NCBI GenBank assembly: GCA_964632865.1
Contig: CAZWDH010000119.1
Coordinates: 1-19,013 of the forward strand
Source: JAHDWY01 sp964632865
GTDB taxonomy: Bacteria > Hydrogenedentota > Hydrogenedentia > Hydrogenedentales > SLHB01
Direction of reading: 5' to 3'
Length of the DNA: 19,013 nt
Part shown: positions 1 to 8,161 of the stretch, one piece after another
Layout of the letters: the number at the start of each line of letters is the position of its first letter
Numbering within the stretch: position 1 is the first letter of the stretch
Position numbers and translations under genes: made by a program
Notes under the pieces: model-generated
Databases searched by the model: none
The model's input: only the letters and a program-made list of their open reading frames with translations
What the model was told of the DNA's origin: nothing

Positions 1-52
1 AAGAGGACATTTCTACTTTGCACAGGGCGGACATTATCAACTTGCGCTTACA
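1..52. mobile_element. Terminal end of an IS21-family insertion sequence (partial)
   Basis: Two related 17-bp units lie in direct orientation 24 bp apart: GGACATTTCTACTTTGC at 5-21 and GGACATTATCAACTTGC at 29-45, with 12 of 17 positions identical. They are followed by GCTTACA ending at 52. Read on the minus strand, the end starts TGTAAGCGCAAGTTGATAAT and continues into an AATGTCC core that occurs twice. IS21-family (IstA/IstB) elements are known for TG...CA ends carrying several such internal repeats. The istAB genes and the other end would lie left of the window. A target duplication would begin at 53 (GTAAG...), but it cannot be checked here. The family call rests on remembered IS21 end structure. 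Confidence 0.68.
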
Positions 53-70
53 GTAAGTTCGCAGACGCGT

Positions 71-99
71 TTTATCCCACTGCCGAATTGGACTATACT
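71..99 (+). promoter_or_regulatory. Candidate sigma70-like promoter of the TPR membrane protein gene
   Basis: A TATACT -10 box lies at 94-99. A weak -35 box, TTTATC, lies at 71-76 with a 17-bp spacer. Transcription would start near 106, about 58 nt upstream of the GTG start at 164. The element begins 18 bp to the right of the IS end, so the insertion would have left it intact. Confidence 0.35.
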
Positions 100-163
100 G
101 CGCAGTCTACGGGCGCGCGCGTTGAATTGCGTCCGGCAACCTGAGCAGCAAAGGACAGCACCA

Positions 164-2743
164 GTGGCCGAGGAACCACGCGACGACATCGATAGCCCCG
201 AGGAGAAGAGGCCCGACGGCATCTTGGATGAGACCGACATCGCGGCGCCGGAAAGCACGGGGGACGAAACGCTTGATCGACAACTATCCAGGCCTGTGAT
301 AGAAGGCATGCAGGGCATCGATACCGCCCAGGTCTGGATCGCCGGTTTTCTTATCGTCGTGGCGGGACTCATTGCGTATTCCAACGCCTTCGGAATACCC
401 TTTCACTATCTGGACCAGCGGGTTATCGTCGACAACCCCCACGCCCACAGCGTGGCCACCGTTCCACAAGCCCTCGAAGTAGAGCCGTCCTCGCCGTTGC
501 CCATGCTAACCTACGCCGTCAACTGGGCCATCTCCGGCGATAGCCCCGTCCCGTTTCACGTCGTCAATATCTTTCTGCACGCGCTCAACGCATTGATGGT
601 CTATCTCATTTGCCGGCGCCTCATGCCGGAAGGGAGTCCGGAACCCGTCTCCATGCTTGCGGGATTGTTCGTCGCGCTGAACCCTCTGACGACGGAGTCC
701 GTGAACTACGTCGTTGGCCGGGCAGACCTGATGGCGGCATTCTTCACGCTGGCGGCGGCAGTTTTCTTCATGCGCGGTACATCGGCTGGCGAAAGACTAC
801 GGATCGGATCGATCGCCGTGTCCCTTCTGGCCATGGTTGCCGCATGGTACTGCAACCCCGTCGCGCTGCTCATTCCTCTATTGGTGTTTGCAATCGATTG
901 GGTGCAGCGCGGTATTGGCGCGTTTCGCTGGCCCGCCGTGCACGGAGCGTATTGGGCCCTTGCAGGTTTGCTTCTGGTGTCCTGGATTGCCGCGTTGAAT
1001 GACGGCGCGCAGTTCGACCAGTTGGTTGGCGACGCTCCTCAAGCCACCAACGTGGACCGCGCCTCCGCGTTCATGCGCGGCGTAGAGAAGACCCTAAGTC
1101 CGGTAGGGCTTACCCCCGATCACAATCTCCCACCGCATGGTACCCGCAGTTTTCTCGAGGACCAGACTGTCAATGTCGGTCTTTCGGTAATGAACGGCCT
1201 CGTGCTTGTGGTTGCGGCCATCGTGCTTGTCGCGTTCCGCTCGGTGACGGGTATTGCTTTACTCTGGTTTACCGCGGGACTTGTCGCTTCGACGTTCTCG
1301 TTTACCGCCGCCAATCCCTTCTCGGAGCGGGCCCTGTACTTTCCGCTGTGCGGTATCGTGCTGGTTGTCCCGTGGCTTGTTGTGAAAGCGTCCGCGAGGC
1401 GCGCAACCCAAGTCGCCGCCATTGGCGCCGCGGTGGTGCTACTCATTGCGGCCGGATCGGGAACCTACCTGAGAAACCGCGTGTGGCAGTCGCCGCAATC
1501 ATTGTGGGAAGATGCGGGTGCGAAGAATCCAGACAATCCCTTGCCTTTGGAGCGCCTGGGGGAAGTCATTTTCGACCAGGCCACGCAGGCATACCAGGAA
1601 TCGGCGCTTCTCGCACAAGAAGGGCAAGGACCGGCCGCTTCCGCGCGCCGGGAGGAATCGATGCAACTGTTCTCCCTGGCTGAGGAGACCTTGATTGCCG
1701 CTTCCGACGCGAATCCGGATAACCCTGCAACCCTCGACAGGCTTGGGCAATGTGCACGCTTAAGGGGAGAGGTTGAGACGGCGATTGGCCGGTTTCGGCA
1801 GGCGCTGTGGCTCGAGCCCGTCAACTTTGACCACACTGCCCAACTCGCCATGACGCTCACCGCGAAAGCCACCACCGCAGGAAACATGAACGATCGGTTG
1901 CTTGCCATCGACTATTTTCAGCGGGCAGAGGAGTTGGGACAGCTTCCGCCGGAGATGCGCACGCAGTTTGCCGTGTTACTGACCAGCATCGGTGACCTCG
2001 AAACTGCCGAAGCGGAGTTGACGGCTGTCGTACAGACGAGTGACTTTGTCCCCGCCAAGCAGCAGTTGGAGGCCGTGCGGCGTACGCGAAGCATGCTTGC
2101 CGAAGCGGAGCGCAGCGCGCAGCAGATTCTTGCGAACGACCCTTCCAGTACGGACGGTCTACGTCTGCAAGCTGAAGTGCTCATGGGTCGCGGCATGTTG
2201 TTGCAGGCTTCCTATGTGCTGGCTCGTTTGCTCCGGCAGAACCCGGACGATCTTGGTTCATGGGTGCTGCAGGGCGCGATCCGCGCCATGGTGAACGATG
2301 AGCAAGGATTCCTGTCGCAATGGCCGAAAGCGCCTGCCGCGGGGCCGGGCTCGCCGTCCGGGTGGGTGCAATTGGCGCAGCGTTGCGCCGCTACCGGCCG
2401 TTGGGCGGGTGCGCGAACCTACCTCGAAGCGGCGGCCGGCAGAGCGCCTGACGTTTCCCTGCCCCTGGTCACGCTCGCCGAGATCGCGTTGTCAATGAAC
2501 CAGCCCACGACGGCGACGCCCTATCTGGAAGAGGCGGCACAGAAATATCCCGATAGCCCGCGGGCGTGGTTGCTTCTGGCTGACGTGGCAATCGCCAGTG
2601 AAAACCTCGCCGCGGCGCAGCGATACTTAAGCGAGGCACAGACGCGCGGCGCCTCCGCGTCGGAGTTGGAGCCGCGGCGCGCCCGGATCGGAGATGTCTC
2701 GGTACCGGAAGAGCAGGATGGATTTGAGACGATTCTGCGCTAG
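164..2743 (+). CDS. Polytopic membrane protein with C-terminal TPR domain (TMTC/GT-C-like)
   Basis: An 859-residue protein in three parts. It has an acidic, soluble N-terminus of about 56 residues. About ten hydrophobic segments follow, from residue 57 to about 440. The rest is a helical TPR-type C-terminus with motifs such as NPDNPATLDRLGQCARLRGE. The membrane part resembles the TMTC/GT-C glycosyltransferase-like family: an acidic first loop ending in VIVDNP, then FHVVNIFLHALNALMVYLIC, then NPLTTESVNYVVGRADLMAA. Such proteins are thought to transfer sugars from lipid carriers, but substrate and activity here are unknown. The usual Asp-Asp pair of the first loop reads Leu-Asp (HYLDQ). The GTG at 164 was chosen because AAAGGA at 150-155 sits 8 nt upstream; an in-frame TTG at 122 lacks such a site. 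It is the first gene of a likely operon with the MgtC and SIS genes. Confidence 0.8.
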   Translation: MAEEPRDDIDSPEEKRPDGILDETDIAAPESTGDETLDRQLSRPVIEGMQGIDTAQVWIAGFLIVVAGLIAYSNAFGIPFHYLDQRVIVDNPHAHSVATVPQALEVEPSSPLPMLTYAVNWAISGDSPVPFHVVNIFLHALNALMVYLICRRLMPEGSPEPVSMLAGLFVALNPLTTESVNYVVGRADLMAAFFTLAAAVFFMRGTSAGERLRIGSIAVSLLAMVAAWYCNPVALLIPLLVFAIDWVQRGIGAFRWPAVHGAYWALAGLLLVSWIAALNDGAQFDQLVGDAPQATNVDRASAFMRGVEKTLSPVGLTPDHNLPPHGTRSFLEDQTVNVGLSVMNGLVLVVAAIVLVAFRSVTGIALLWFTAGLVASTFSFTAANPFSERALYFPLCGIVLVVPWLVVKASARRATQVAAIGAAVVLLIAAGSGTYLRNRVWQSPQSLWEDAGAKNPDNPLPLERLGEVIFDQATQAYQESALLAQEGQGPAASARREESMQLFSLAEETLIAASDANPDNPATLDRLGQCARLRGEVETAIGRFRQALWLEPVNFDHTAQLAMTLTAKATTAGNMNDRLLAIDYFQRAEELGQLPPEMRTQFAVLLTSIGDLETAEAELTAVVQTSDFVPAKQQLEAVRRTRSMLAEAERSAQQILANDPSSTDGLRLQAEVLMGRGMLLQASYVLARLLRQNPDDLGSWVLQGAIRAMVNDEQGFLSQWPKAPAAGPGSPSGWVQLAQRCAATGRWAGARTYLEAAAGRAPDVSLPLVTLAEIALSMNQPTTATPYLEEAAQKYPDSPRAWLLLADVAIASENLAAAQRYLSEAQTRGASASELEPRRARIGDVSVPEEQDGFETILR

Positions 2744-2787
2744 CCATGGCCATTTAAGTTGACGCTTGCCGCCAAGGCACGAACCGA

Positions 2788-3492
2788 GTGGGTAACAATG
2801 CTATGGAATCCTCTTCCGACATCCTGCTGTATTGTGGAAAGTTCGCCTTGGCGATCGTTCTTTCCGGCGCCCTGGGTCTTGAACGCGAGCGCAAGGGCCG
2901 TGCGGCTGGGCTGCGGACGCATGTGGTTGTCTGTTTAGGGGCGACCTTGGCCATGATCGTTTCCGACATCCTGGCCGCTGAGTGGAACAATACCGACGCG
3001 CCCATCTGGCTTGACCGGGGACGCATCGCCGCAGGGGTGGTGACCGGCATTGGGTTCATCGGCGCCGGTACGATTATTAATGTCGGTAGTATTCATCGGG
3101 GTCTTACAACTGCGGCCATGCTGTGGTTCGTTGCCGTCCTGGGCATCGCCATCGGCGTGGGCTACTACACGCTGGCGATCATTTCCACCGCTTTTACGTT
3201 GCTCTCGGTGCTTCTGCTCGAACGTATCGGCGGTTTGCTACCGGAACAAGTCCAATACGCATTGAGCGTTCGCGTCGCGGGCGGTAGTCAGCGGATTACC
3301 GATTTGGAGCGGTTTATTGAGAAACAGGGCTACGTCGTCATGGCGGCACGGTTGCGCGTCAGCGAAGAAGAAGGAAAACGCGCGGATATGACCTTCGATA
3401 TCCTCTCCCGGAACAAACAATCCATTGAGGAACTAATCGAACGGATACAGCACGAGTTTCCCGAGACAAAACGCATCACGATTGAACGTTGA
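2788..3492 (+). CDS. MgtC/SapB family inner-membrane protein
   Basis: A 234-residue protein with the MgtC/SapB pattern. The N-terminal part has about five membrane segments carrying GALGLERERKGRAAGLRTH, then GVVTGIGFIGAGTIINVG and GLTTAAMLWFVAVLGIAIGVGYY. A soluble C-terminal domain of about 80 residues, from around residue 152, looks ACT-like. MgtC proteins are linked to magnesium limitation, acid tolerance and control of the F-type ATPase in pathogens; in environmental bacteria the role is mostly unproven. The start is GTG at 2788 with AAGG ten bases upstream. ATG at 2803 is the alternative and would remove five residues. The gene lies 44 bp after the TPR gene. Its TGA overlaps the region upstream of the SIS gene, whose ribosome-binding site follows 23 bp later, so co-transcription is likely. 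No Mg-responsive leader was seen. Confidence 0.9.
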   Translation: MGNNAMESSSDILLYCGKFALAIVLSGALGLERERKGRAAGLRTHVVVCLGATLAMIVSDILAAEWNNTDAPIWLDRGRIAAGVVTGIGFIGAGTIINVGSIHRGLTTAAMLWFVAVLGIAIGVGYYTLAIISTAFTLLSVLLLERIGGLLPEQVQYALSVRVAGGSQRITDLERFIEKQGYVVMAARLRVSEEEGKRADMTFDILSRNKQSIEELIERIQHEFPETKRITIER

Positions 3493-3527
3493 TCGAGCTG
3501 GTCATCCGCCTTCACCAGGAGCATTCT

Positions 3528-4667
3528 ATGATTTCATTCGCTGCGCTTTTGATGGTGATGTCCGTCAACACCGGCGCGGAGCTATCCTACCTTGAGCGGA
3601 CTGCGAACGCAGTGGATGGGTGCAGACAGCAGATACCCGCCATGCAATCGTCCGCCGATAGTGCGGCAAAACGGTTGGCGGAGGGCGGGGCACTTTGGGC
3701 GGCGGGCCATTCCGCCTGGGTAAGCGAGCTATCGGGGCGCGCCGGCGGCATGATGCTCATCAAGAGCTTGGGTGACGCGACTCCTGCGGAGGGTGATGTG
3801 GTGCTCTTCGCGCGGAACGAGGACGTGGAACTGCCTGCGTCAGTCGTGGAATCCGGTGTCTTCATCGTCGGATTCGGCGCGCAACCTTTCGACGAATCGA
3901 TTCCCTGGTTCGCAAACCCCGCTGCGGATGCCGATATCTCACCGACTTTGGGCAATGTCATTCCCGCCTGGATCTTTACCGCGGAACTCGTGTCTGCCCT
4001 GACGCGTCTCGGAAAGATGCCGGTCATGTATGAGACCATTGGTCTTCCCGGCGGATATCCCCGGATATACAAGTACCAGCGCGAGGGAATTTTCTGGCAC
4101 GAACCGCATGACGTCAAACCCATCGATGCCGGCGTCCTCGGCAATCAGTACGCCGACGCGGTCACCGGAATCCTGCGCCGCGCAGATGTGGAGAATCGGC
4201 GCGCCTTCGCTACGGCAGGCAAGTGGGCGGCGGAGGCCTTGAACGGCGGTCATCAGGTTTTCATGTACTGCATGGGGCATTTCGTTCCGGACGAGGTCGG
4301 CAAGACCGCGATTGGCGAGGACTTCACGGCAGGGGTTTGGAACTCCGGGTTCACCAATCTACTGCCGCCCAGCGGCGCCTTTAACAATGGCGATGTGCTA
4401 ATCCACATCGGGTATCAACACCCGCCTCGCGGGCTATTGGATGCGGGGCGCGCGGCGAATGCGCGGGTCGTGTACGTCGATATTCTTCGCGACCGCGACT
4501 TCGTGGACGATTCGGGTGTGATCTGGGTCGACCCCATGTGGTCCTGGCCGGACGCCTGCGTGACGGTGGAGGGGTACGACATTCCCATTCTGCCTCCATC
4601 AGGCATCGTGAACAGCGCGATCGCGTGGGAGATCCACCGCATTACCCGCGAGAACCTCGCCCCTTAA
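3528..4667 (+). CDS. Tandem SIS (sugar isomerase)-domain protein, possibly exported
   Basis: A 379-residue protein. Near residues 55-80 it reads LWAAGHSAWVSELSGRAGGM, which fits the GHS...E...RAGG signature of COG4821-type SIS phosphosugar-binding domains. The second half (about 225-375) looks like another SIS fold: VFMYCMGHF, then DVLIHIGYQHPPRGLLDAGRAA, and finally GYDIPILPPSGIVNSAIAWEI. These domains usually bind phosphosugars for isomerisation, lyase action or regulation; the substrate is unknown. The ATG at 3528 was chosen for CAGGAG at 3516-3521, six bases upstream. An in-frame TTG at 3489 has no such site. The N-terminus MISFAALLMVMSVNTGAELS could be a short signal peptide, but it lacks a positive n-region. 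The stop codon shares TTAA (4664-4667) with the convergent galactosidase gene. Confidence 0.7.
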   Translation: MISFAALLMVMSVNTGAELSYLERTANAVDGCRQQIPAMQSSADSAAKRLAEGGALWAAGHSAWVSELSGRAGGMMLIKSLGDATPAEGDVVLFARNEDVELPASVVESGVFIVGFGAQPFDESIPWFANPAADADISPTLGNVIPAWIFTAELVSALTRLGKMPVMYETIGLPGGYPRIYKYQREGIFWHEPHDVKPIDAGVLGNQYADAVTGILRRADVENRRAFATAGKWAAEALNGGHQVFMYCMGHFVPDEVGKTAIGEDFTAGVWNSGFTNLLPPSGAFNNGDVLIHIGYQHPPRGLLDAGRAANARVVYVDILRDRDFVDDSGVIWVDPMWSWPDACVTVEGYDIPILPPSGIVNSAIAWEIHRITRENLAP

Positions 4668-7051
4668 AACTTAACGGACCACTCTACCAGTCCTTCGACG
4701 TCGCACGTGAACTGCATGACCAGCAAACGCTCATCCATCCGGGTCATGGGCTGCCCGCCGGACACGATGCATTGCTTCATCGTGAAGGGTTCCGGCACTA
4801 GGACGCGCAACGCATAGCGGGCGTTTGCAACACCATCGAACGAGCCTCGCAACGTCCGCGACGATTCGTCCCATTCGAGCGCGCGAAAGTCTGTCGCGCC
4901 CTGGGAATAATGCCGGTCTGTAGCCAGAAACATGGGCCGGTTTTCGTAGGGGCGCAGTCCCAGCAATCGCACGCTGCCGGCGGGGACGGATACAGAAAGC
5001 CGATTCGACGCGGTCCCATAGTAGGTCTCTTCCCAGAACCCGTACACGGTGTAGTACCGGTCGCGCGCCAGACCGAGATCGTTGAAGTCTACGTCGATGG
5101 TTTGCGCCGCCGATTCGTCCCAGTTGAACAGCCCCACAACAACCCACTCGCCAATCTCGTTGTGGATTGGCAGCGACCAGATTCGCGGATTCTCGCTGGT
5201 GAACAAATCGACCGGACGCGCAGGGCGGTGCAGCGTGGGGAGGAGGCGCCGCAGCACGTCGACCTGGTCGTCGCCAAGTTCGGTGAACTGGTTGCCGACT
5301 TTAATGGCTCCACCGGTCAAGGCCGCGCCGGTGAGCCAGGCAATACTCTGATCTCGGGTCAACGCCGGCTGGTCCGTCACGCCCCAGCGCTCTCGCGTTG
5401 CGGTCGCTTCAAAAAACGCGCAGTCCTGGTCCGGGCTCCACATCCACGGCGTGAAATAGTAGCGCCGCGCCGCATTGGTGAGCGTGTCGACACAGCCCCA
5501 AGCCCAATGCCCGGGTGTCTTTCGCCAGACGGGGGCACAGTCGATACCGAGCCTCATGCCTTGGGCGAACGATCCGTTGACCGGCATCGGGGCCGTGGTC
5601 ATCACGAATTTGCGGTCGCCCAGCCCTTCCCGAATCGCTTCCATTCCCAGTCGCATGATTTCCACACGGGTCATATCGGTGTTGGAGTACGTATCCGCAA
5701 GTGTCAGGTAGTAGGGAAAATCGACTTCGACCAACGCATCAAATCCCCACTCGTGTCCGATCTTTCGCGCCGTATCCCGCACAAACTCGTAAGCGCCCGG
5801 CGCGGTTATGTCGAGAATTCGCTCTTCTTCGCCCACCACCATGCGGCCCACCGCATTGGGCGACGCGAGCCATTCCGGATGCGCTTTGGCAAGCTGAGAA
5901 TCAAGGTCCACTTTGAATGGCGCTATCCAAAGTCCCGCCGTCATTCCTTCGTCATGTATGCGGTCGGCCATCGCCTTCATTCCGCTTGGAAACCGTTCGG
6001 GATTGGGTTCCCAGTCGCCATTGGCAATCTGCCAACCGTCGTCGATTGCGAAGTGGTCCCATCCGTAACGTTGAAGATGCGCGCTCAAGAATTCCAGATT
6101 CGCCAGCATCCGTTTTTCGTTGATGTCCGTGCGAAACGACGTGCTCCACGAATCCCATCCATGGGGAATGGGCGGTTTGGCGGGATTGACGTTGTTCGCA
6201 AGGGCCATGGCCTTGCCGAATCGCTCCAGCCCTTCCAACGGATTGGTTTCCGTAACGGCGAGGTACAAAGGCTCCGACACCAGCGTTTCACCCGGTGCGA
6301 CGACGGCGGGTGGATCGTAGATGCACTGCGCCGTGAACGACTCAAAACGATCCACTTCGCCCTCGACGCTACTGACCGGATTGGCCAGTTCGATCTGCGT
6401 GTAGGCGCTGTTGTGGCTCAGGAACCCCGCAATAAGCGATCGGCCCGTCACCGGATTGTGCGTAGCCAGGTTCCACATCGCGGTTACCGGTCCCTGCACA
6501 AGGCCCGGCAATGTCGTGTCGCCGGGAAACTGCTTTCCGCCTTCGAGCGTCGTGCTGTCCGGCGTCTTGATGCCGAGAGAAAACCCATCCAACGCGTTCT
6601 TCCCGAATCCGCCTGTGTTGCCGGTGGCCCACGGGATCAATGCTCGGACGCGTACCGGTTCCTTCGTCGTGTTGGTATACGCCAGTTGGACCGTGAAATA
6701 GGGTTCTGTAGGATAGACGCGATGGCTCCACTTGCACTCCTTGTACTCCATGACCACGCCCTGGCCCTTGCCCAACCGGTCGTTCACTTCCTCTCGTGCG
6801 GTATAGCGGCCGTCAGTCCGCATGGGTTCGGGAGCGTCTTCGCCGTCAAACCAGACCATGGGGTAGACATTCATGAATACCGGATCGCCGGTCGGCAAGG
6901 TAACGTCGATTCGGCCATTCTTCTGAATGCCGACCTCGTACGAGGCGGCGGTCGTGGTGCGGTACTCCTGGGCGGGCCGGTAGAGCGGTGCCGCAAGGCC
7001 GGAACTCGACAGAACAAACAGTGCGAGCACTCCGGCTCTATACGTCATCAT
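4664..7051 (-). CDS. Secreted alpha-galactosidase-like glycoside hydrolase (GH36 type)
   Basis: A 795-residue protein with a signal peptide (MMTYRAGVLALFVLSSSGLA, likely cut near residue 20). A beta-sandwich N-domain covers about 40-290. The catalytic (beta/alpha)8 barrel starts near HGWDSWSTSFRTDI (297-310) and carries FAIDDGWQ at 334-341. A beta-rich C-terminal domain follows from about 640. The likely nucleophile is Asp444 in VEVDFPYY and the likely acid/base is Asp504 in GMRLGIDCAPVW, the order seen in GH36 enzymes. It probably removes terminal alpha-galactosyl units outside the cytoplasm. Residue 442, two before the nucleophile, is Glu where GH27/GH36 enzymes normally have Lys, so specificity may differ. 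The start is supported by AGGAG nine bases upstream. The gene is a single transcription unit, divergent from the Dabb gene. Confidence 0.88.
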   Translation of the reverse strand: MMTYRAGVLALFVLSSSGLAAPLYRPAQEYRTTTAASYEVGIQKNGRIDVTLPTGDPVFMNVYPMVWFDGEDAPEPMRTDGRYTAREEVNDRLGKGQGVVMEYKECKWSHRVYPTEPYFTVQLAYTNTTKEPVRVRALIPWATGNTGGFGKNALDGFSLGIKTPDSTTLEGGKQFPGDTTLPGLVQGPVTAMWNLATHNPVTGRSLIAGFLSHNSAYTQIELANPVSSVEGEVDRFESFTAQCIYDPPAVVAPGETLVSEPLYLAVTETNPLEGLERFGKAMALANNVNPAKPPIPHGWDSWSTSFRTDINEKRMLANLEFLSAHLQRYGWDHFAIDDGWQIANGDWEPNPERFPSGMKAMADRIHDEGMTAGLWIAPFKVDLDSQLAKAHPEWLASPNAVGRMVVGEEERILDITAPGAYEFVRDTARKIGHEWGFDALVEVDFPYYLTLADTYSNTDMTRVEIMRLGMEAIREGLGDRKFVMTTAPMPVNGSFAQGMRLGIDCAPVWRKTPGHWAWGCVDTLTNAARRYYFTPWMWSPDQDCAFFEATATRERWGVTDQPALTRDQSIAWLTGAALTGGAIKVGNQFTELGDDQVDVLRRLLPTLHRPARPVDLFTSENPRIWSLPIHNEIGEWVVVGLFNWDESAAQTIDVDFNDLGLARDRYYTVYGFWEETYYGTASNRLSVSVPAGSVRLLGLRPYENRPMFLATDRHYSQGATDFRALEWDESSRTLRGSFDGVANARYALRVLVPEPFTMKQCIVSGGQPMTRMDERLLVMQFTCDVEGLVEWSVKF

Positions 7052-7104
7052 TGGAATTTACTCCTGCTGGTGGCCCGGCTCTAAACGAGGATAATTCGGA
7101 CCCG

Positions 7105-7133
7105 AGTCTATTCTCCCTGCCATTCGGCTTCAA
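7105..7133 (-). promoter_or_regulatory. Candidate promoter of the alpha-galactosidase gene
   Basis: On the minus strand TTGAAG (7133-7128) and TAGACT (7110-7105) are separated by 17 bp, each matching four of six sigma70 consensus bases. Transcription would start near 7098, about 47 nt before the ATG at 7051. It sits in the 183-bp region between the divergent galactosidase and Dabb genes. Confidence 0.4.
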
Positions 7134-7234
7134 TGTATCCATCCTCATTAGGGCTCCATAGTTGCTGCGAATGCTGATTTTAAGGTACGCTCCGGTTTCT
7201 CCCAAACCACCGTCTTTGAATAAGGAAAACCGGT

Positions 7235-7534
7235 ATGTTCGTACACAGCGTCTACTTCTGGCTGCGGGACAACTTGTCAGACGATGATCGCGCGGCGTTT
7301 CGCCAGGGAGTGGAATCCTTGCGCGCCATCGAAACCGTCAAGGAAATGCACGTGGGAACCCCAGCGGGGACGCCGGACCGCCCCGTGGTGGATCGGAGCT
7401 ATGACCTGGCGCTCACCGTGGTACTGGACGACATTCCCGGCCACGATATTTACCAAGACCACGAAATCCATCACGCGTTTGTGGAGACCTTCTCCACCTA
7501 CTGGACGCGGGTTCAGATCTACGACGCGGACTGA
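7235..7534 (+). CDS. Dabb-domain protein (stress-responsive alpha/beta barrel)
   Basis: A 99-residue single-domain protein, the usual length for the family. It opens with MFVHSVYFWLRDNLSDDDRAAF and ends with DIYQDHEIHHAFVETFSTYW, which match the N-terminal HxVxFxL strand and the YxxHPxHxxF region of Dabb ferredoxin-like dimers. Family members range from stress proteins to small cyclases and monooxygenase-like enzymes, so no reaction can be assigned. The ATG has AAGGAAA at 7222-7228, six bases upstream. It stands alone on its strand. The TGA is one base away from the stop of the convergent DinB-fold gene, leaving no room for a terminator between them. Confidence 0.9.
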   Translation: MFVHSVYFWLRDNLSDDDRAAFRQGVESLRAIETVKEMHVGTPAGTPDRPVVDRSYDLALTVVLDDIPGHDIYQDHEIHHAFVETFSTYWTRVQIYDAD

Positions 7535-7535
7535 T

Positions 7536-8042
7536 TTACTGCGGAAGCTTGGAAAGCATCCCGATTTGGCCGCGATGATACGAATCGTGGGATACCATGA
7601 TGCTCAACGAACGGCCGATGCTGCTGAAGAAACCCCGCAGTTGATCCGGCACCTCGCCGGGCAGCGGATTGGGCAGTTCGTCATCGGCCAGTTTTCCGAT
7701 ACCATCGATTGCGGTCGTCATGACCAGCCTGTATAGCGACACCACCTCGTCCCATTCGGGATAGTCTTCCGCGTTGCCTGTAATCGGGAGCCCGCCCGCG
7801 AAGTCCGGCGCGAACCGCCGGCCGAACCCCTTAGGCATCTCCAGCCGCTCGCCAAGAGTCCAGCGAACCACGACCGTATTGACCGTGTTGGTGAGATGCC
7901 CGATCAGCCACATGGGGTGCGCTTTGCCATCCACCAATTGCTTGAGCCAGTGCGATTCCGGAACGTTCCCCGCGATGCGCAAGGTTTCATCCCGGCAAAA
8001 CGTCAATTGCTCTTGAAGTAGGTTGATTTGTGTACCCGCCAT
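7536..8042 (-). CDS. DinB-fold four-helix protein
   Basis: A 168-residue protein of the DinB/YfiT metal-binding four-helix bundle superfamily. The metal triad is intact: His49 in HPMWLIGHL, and His152 and His156 in SHDSYHRGQIG near the C-terminus. Homologues include damage-inducible proteins and thiol (mycothiol, bacillithiol) S-transferases, so this may be a thiol-dependent transferase or detoxification protein; the substrate is unknown. The ATG at 8042 was chosen because AAGGAGAG lies seven bases upstream. A longer in-frame start at 8114 has no such site. It is divergent from the ExoD gene. Confidence 0.88.
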   Translation of the reverse strand: MAGTQINLLQEQLTFCRDETLRIAGNVPESHWLKQLVDGKAHPMWLIGHLTNTVNTVVVRWTLGERLEMPKGFGRRFAPDFAGGLPITGNAEDYPEWDEVVSLYRLVMTTAIDGIGKLADDELPNPLPGEVPDQLRGFFSSIGRSLSIMVSHDSYHRGQIGMLSKLPQ

Positions 8043-8101
8043 TCCGGTTCTCTCCTTGTGTTGCGCTGACTGAACTGCGCCCCAGCTGCTGAGGCCGATG
8101 G

Positions 8102-8130
8102 TTGCTCGGTGCATGCAGTTCAGGCATAAT
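8102..8130 (+). promoter_or_regulatory. Candidate promoter of the ExoD-family gene
   Basis: TTGCTC at 8102-8107 and CATAAT at 8125-8130 are separated by 17 bp. The -10 matches five of six consensus bases, the -35 three of six. Transcription would start near 8137. This favours the GTG at 8162 over the in-frame TTG at 8102, which lies inside the -35 box. Confidence 0.45.
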
Positions 8131-8161
8131 CCCGGCTTCCTGGGTCGAGGCAGTCATCCAC

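Noticed and set aside
4910..7084. Plus-strand open frame of 724 codons opposite the alpha-galactosidase gene
   Set aside because: Its translation shows no known domain and is rich in Arg, His and Pro, as expected from the antisense of a GC-rich gene. The minus strand encodes a clear GH36 enzyme with signal peptide and ribosome-binding site.
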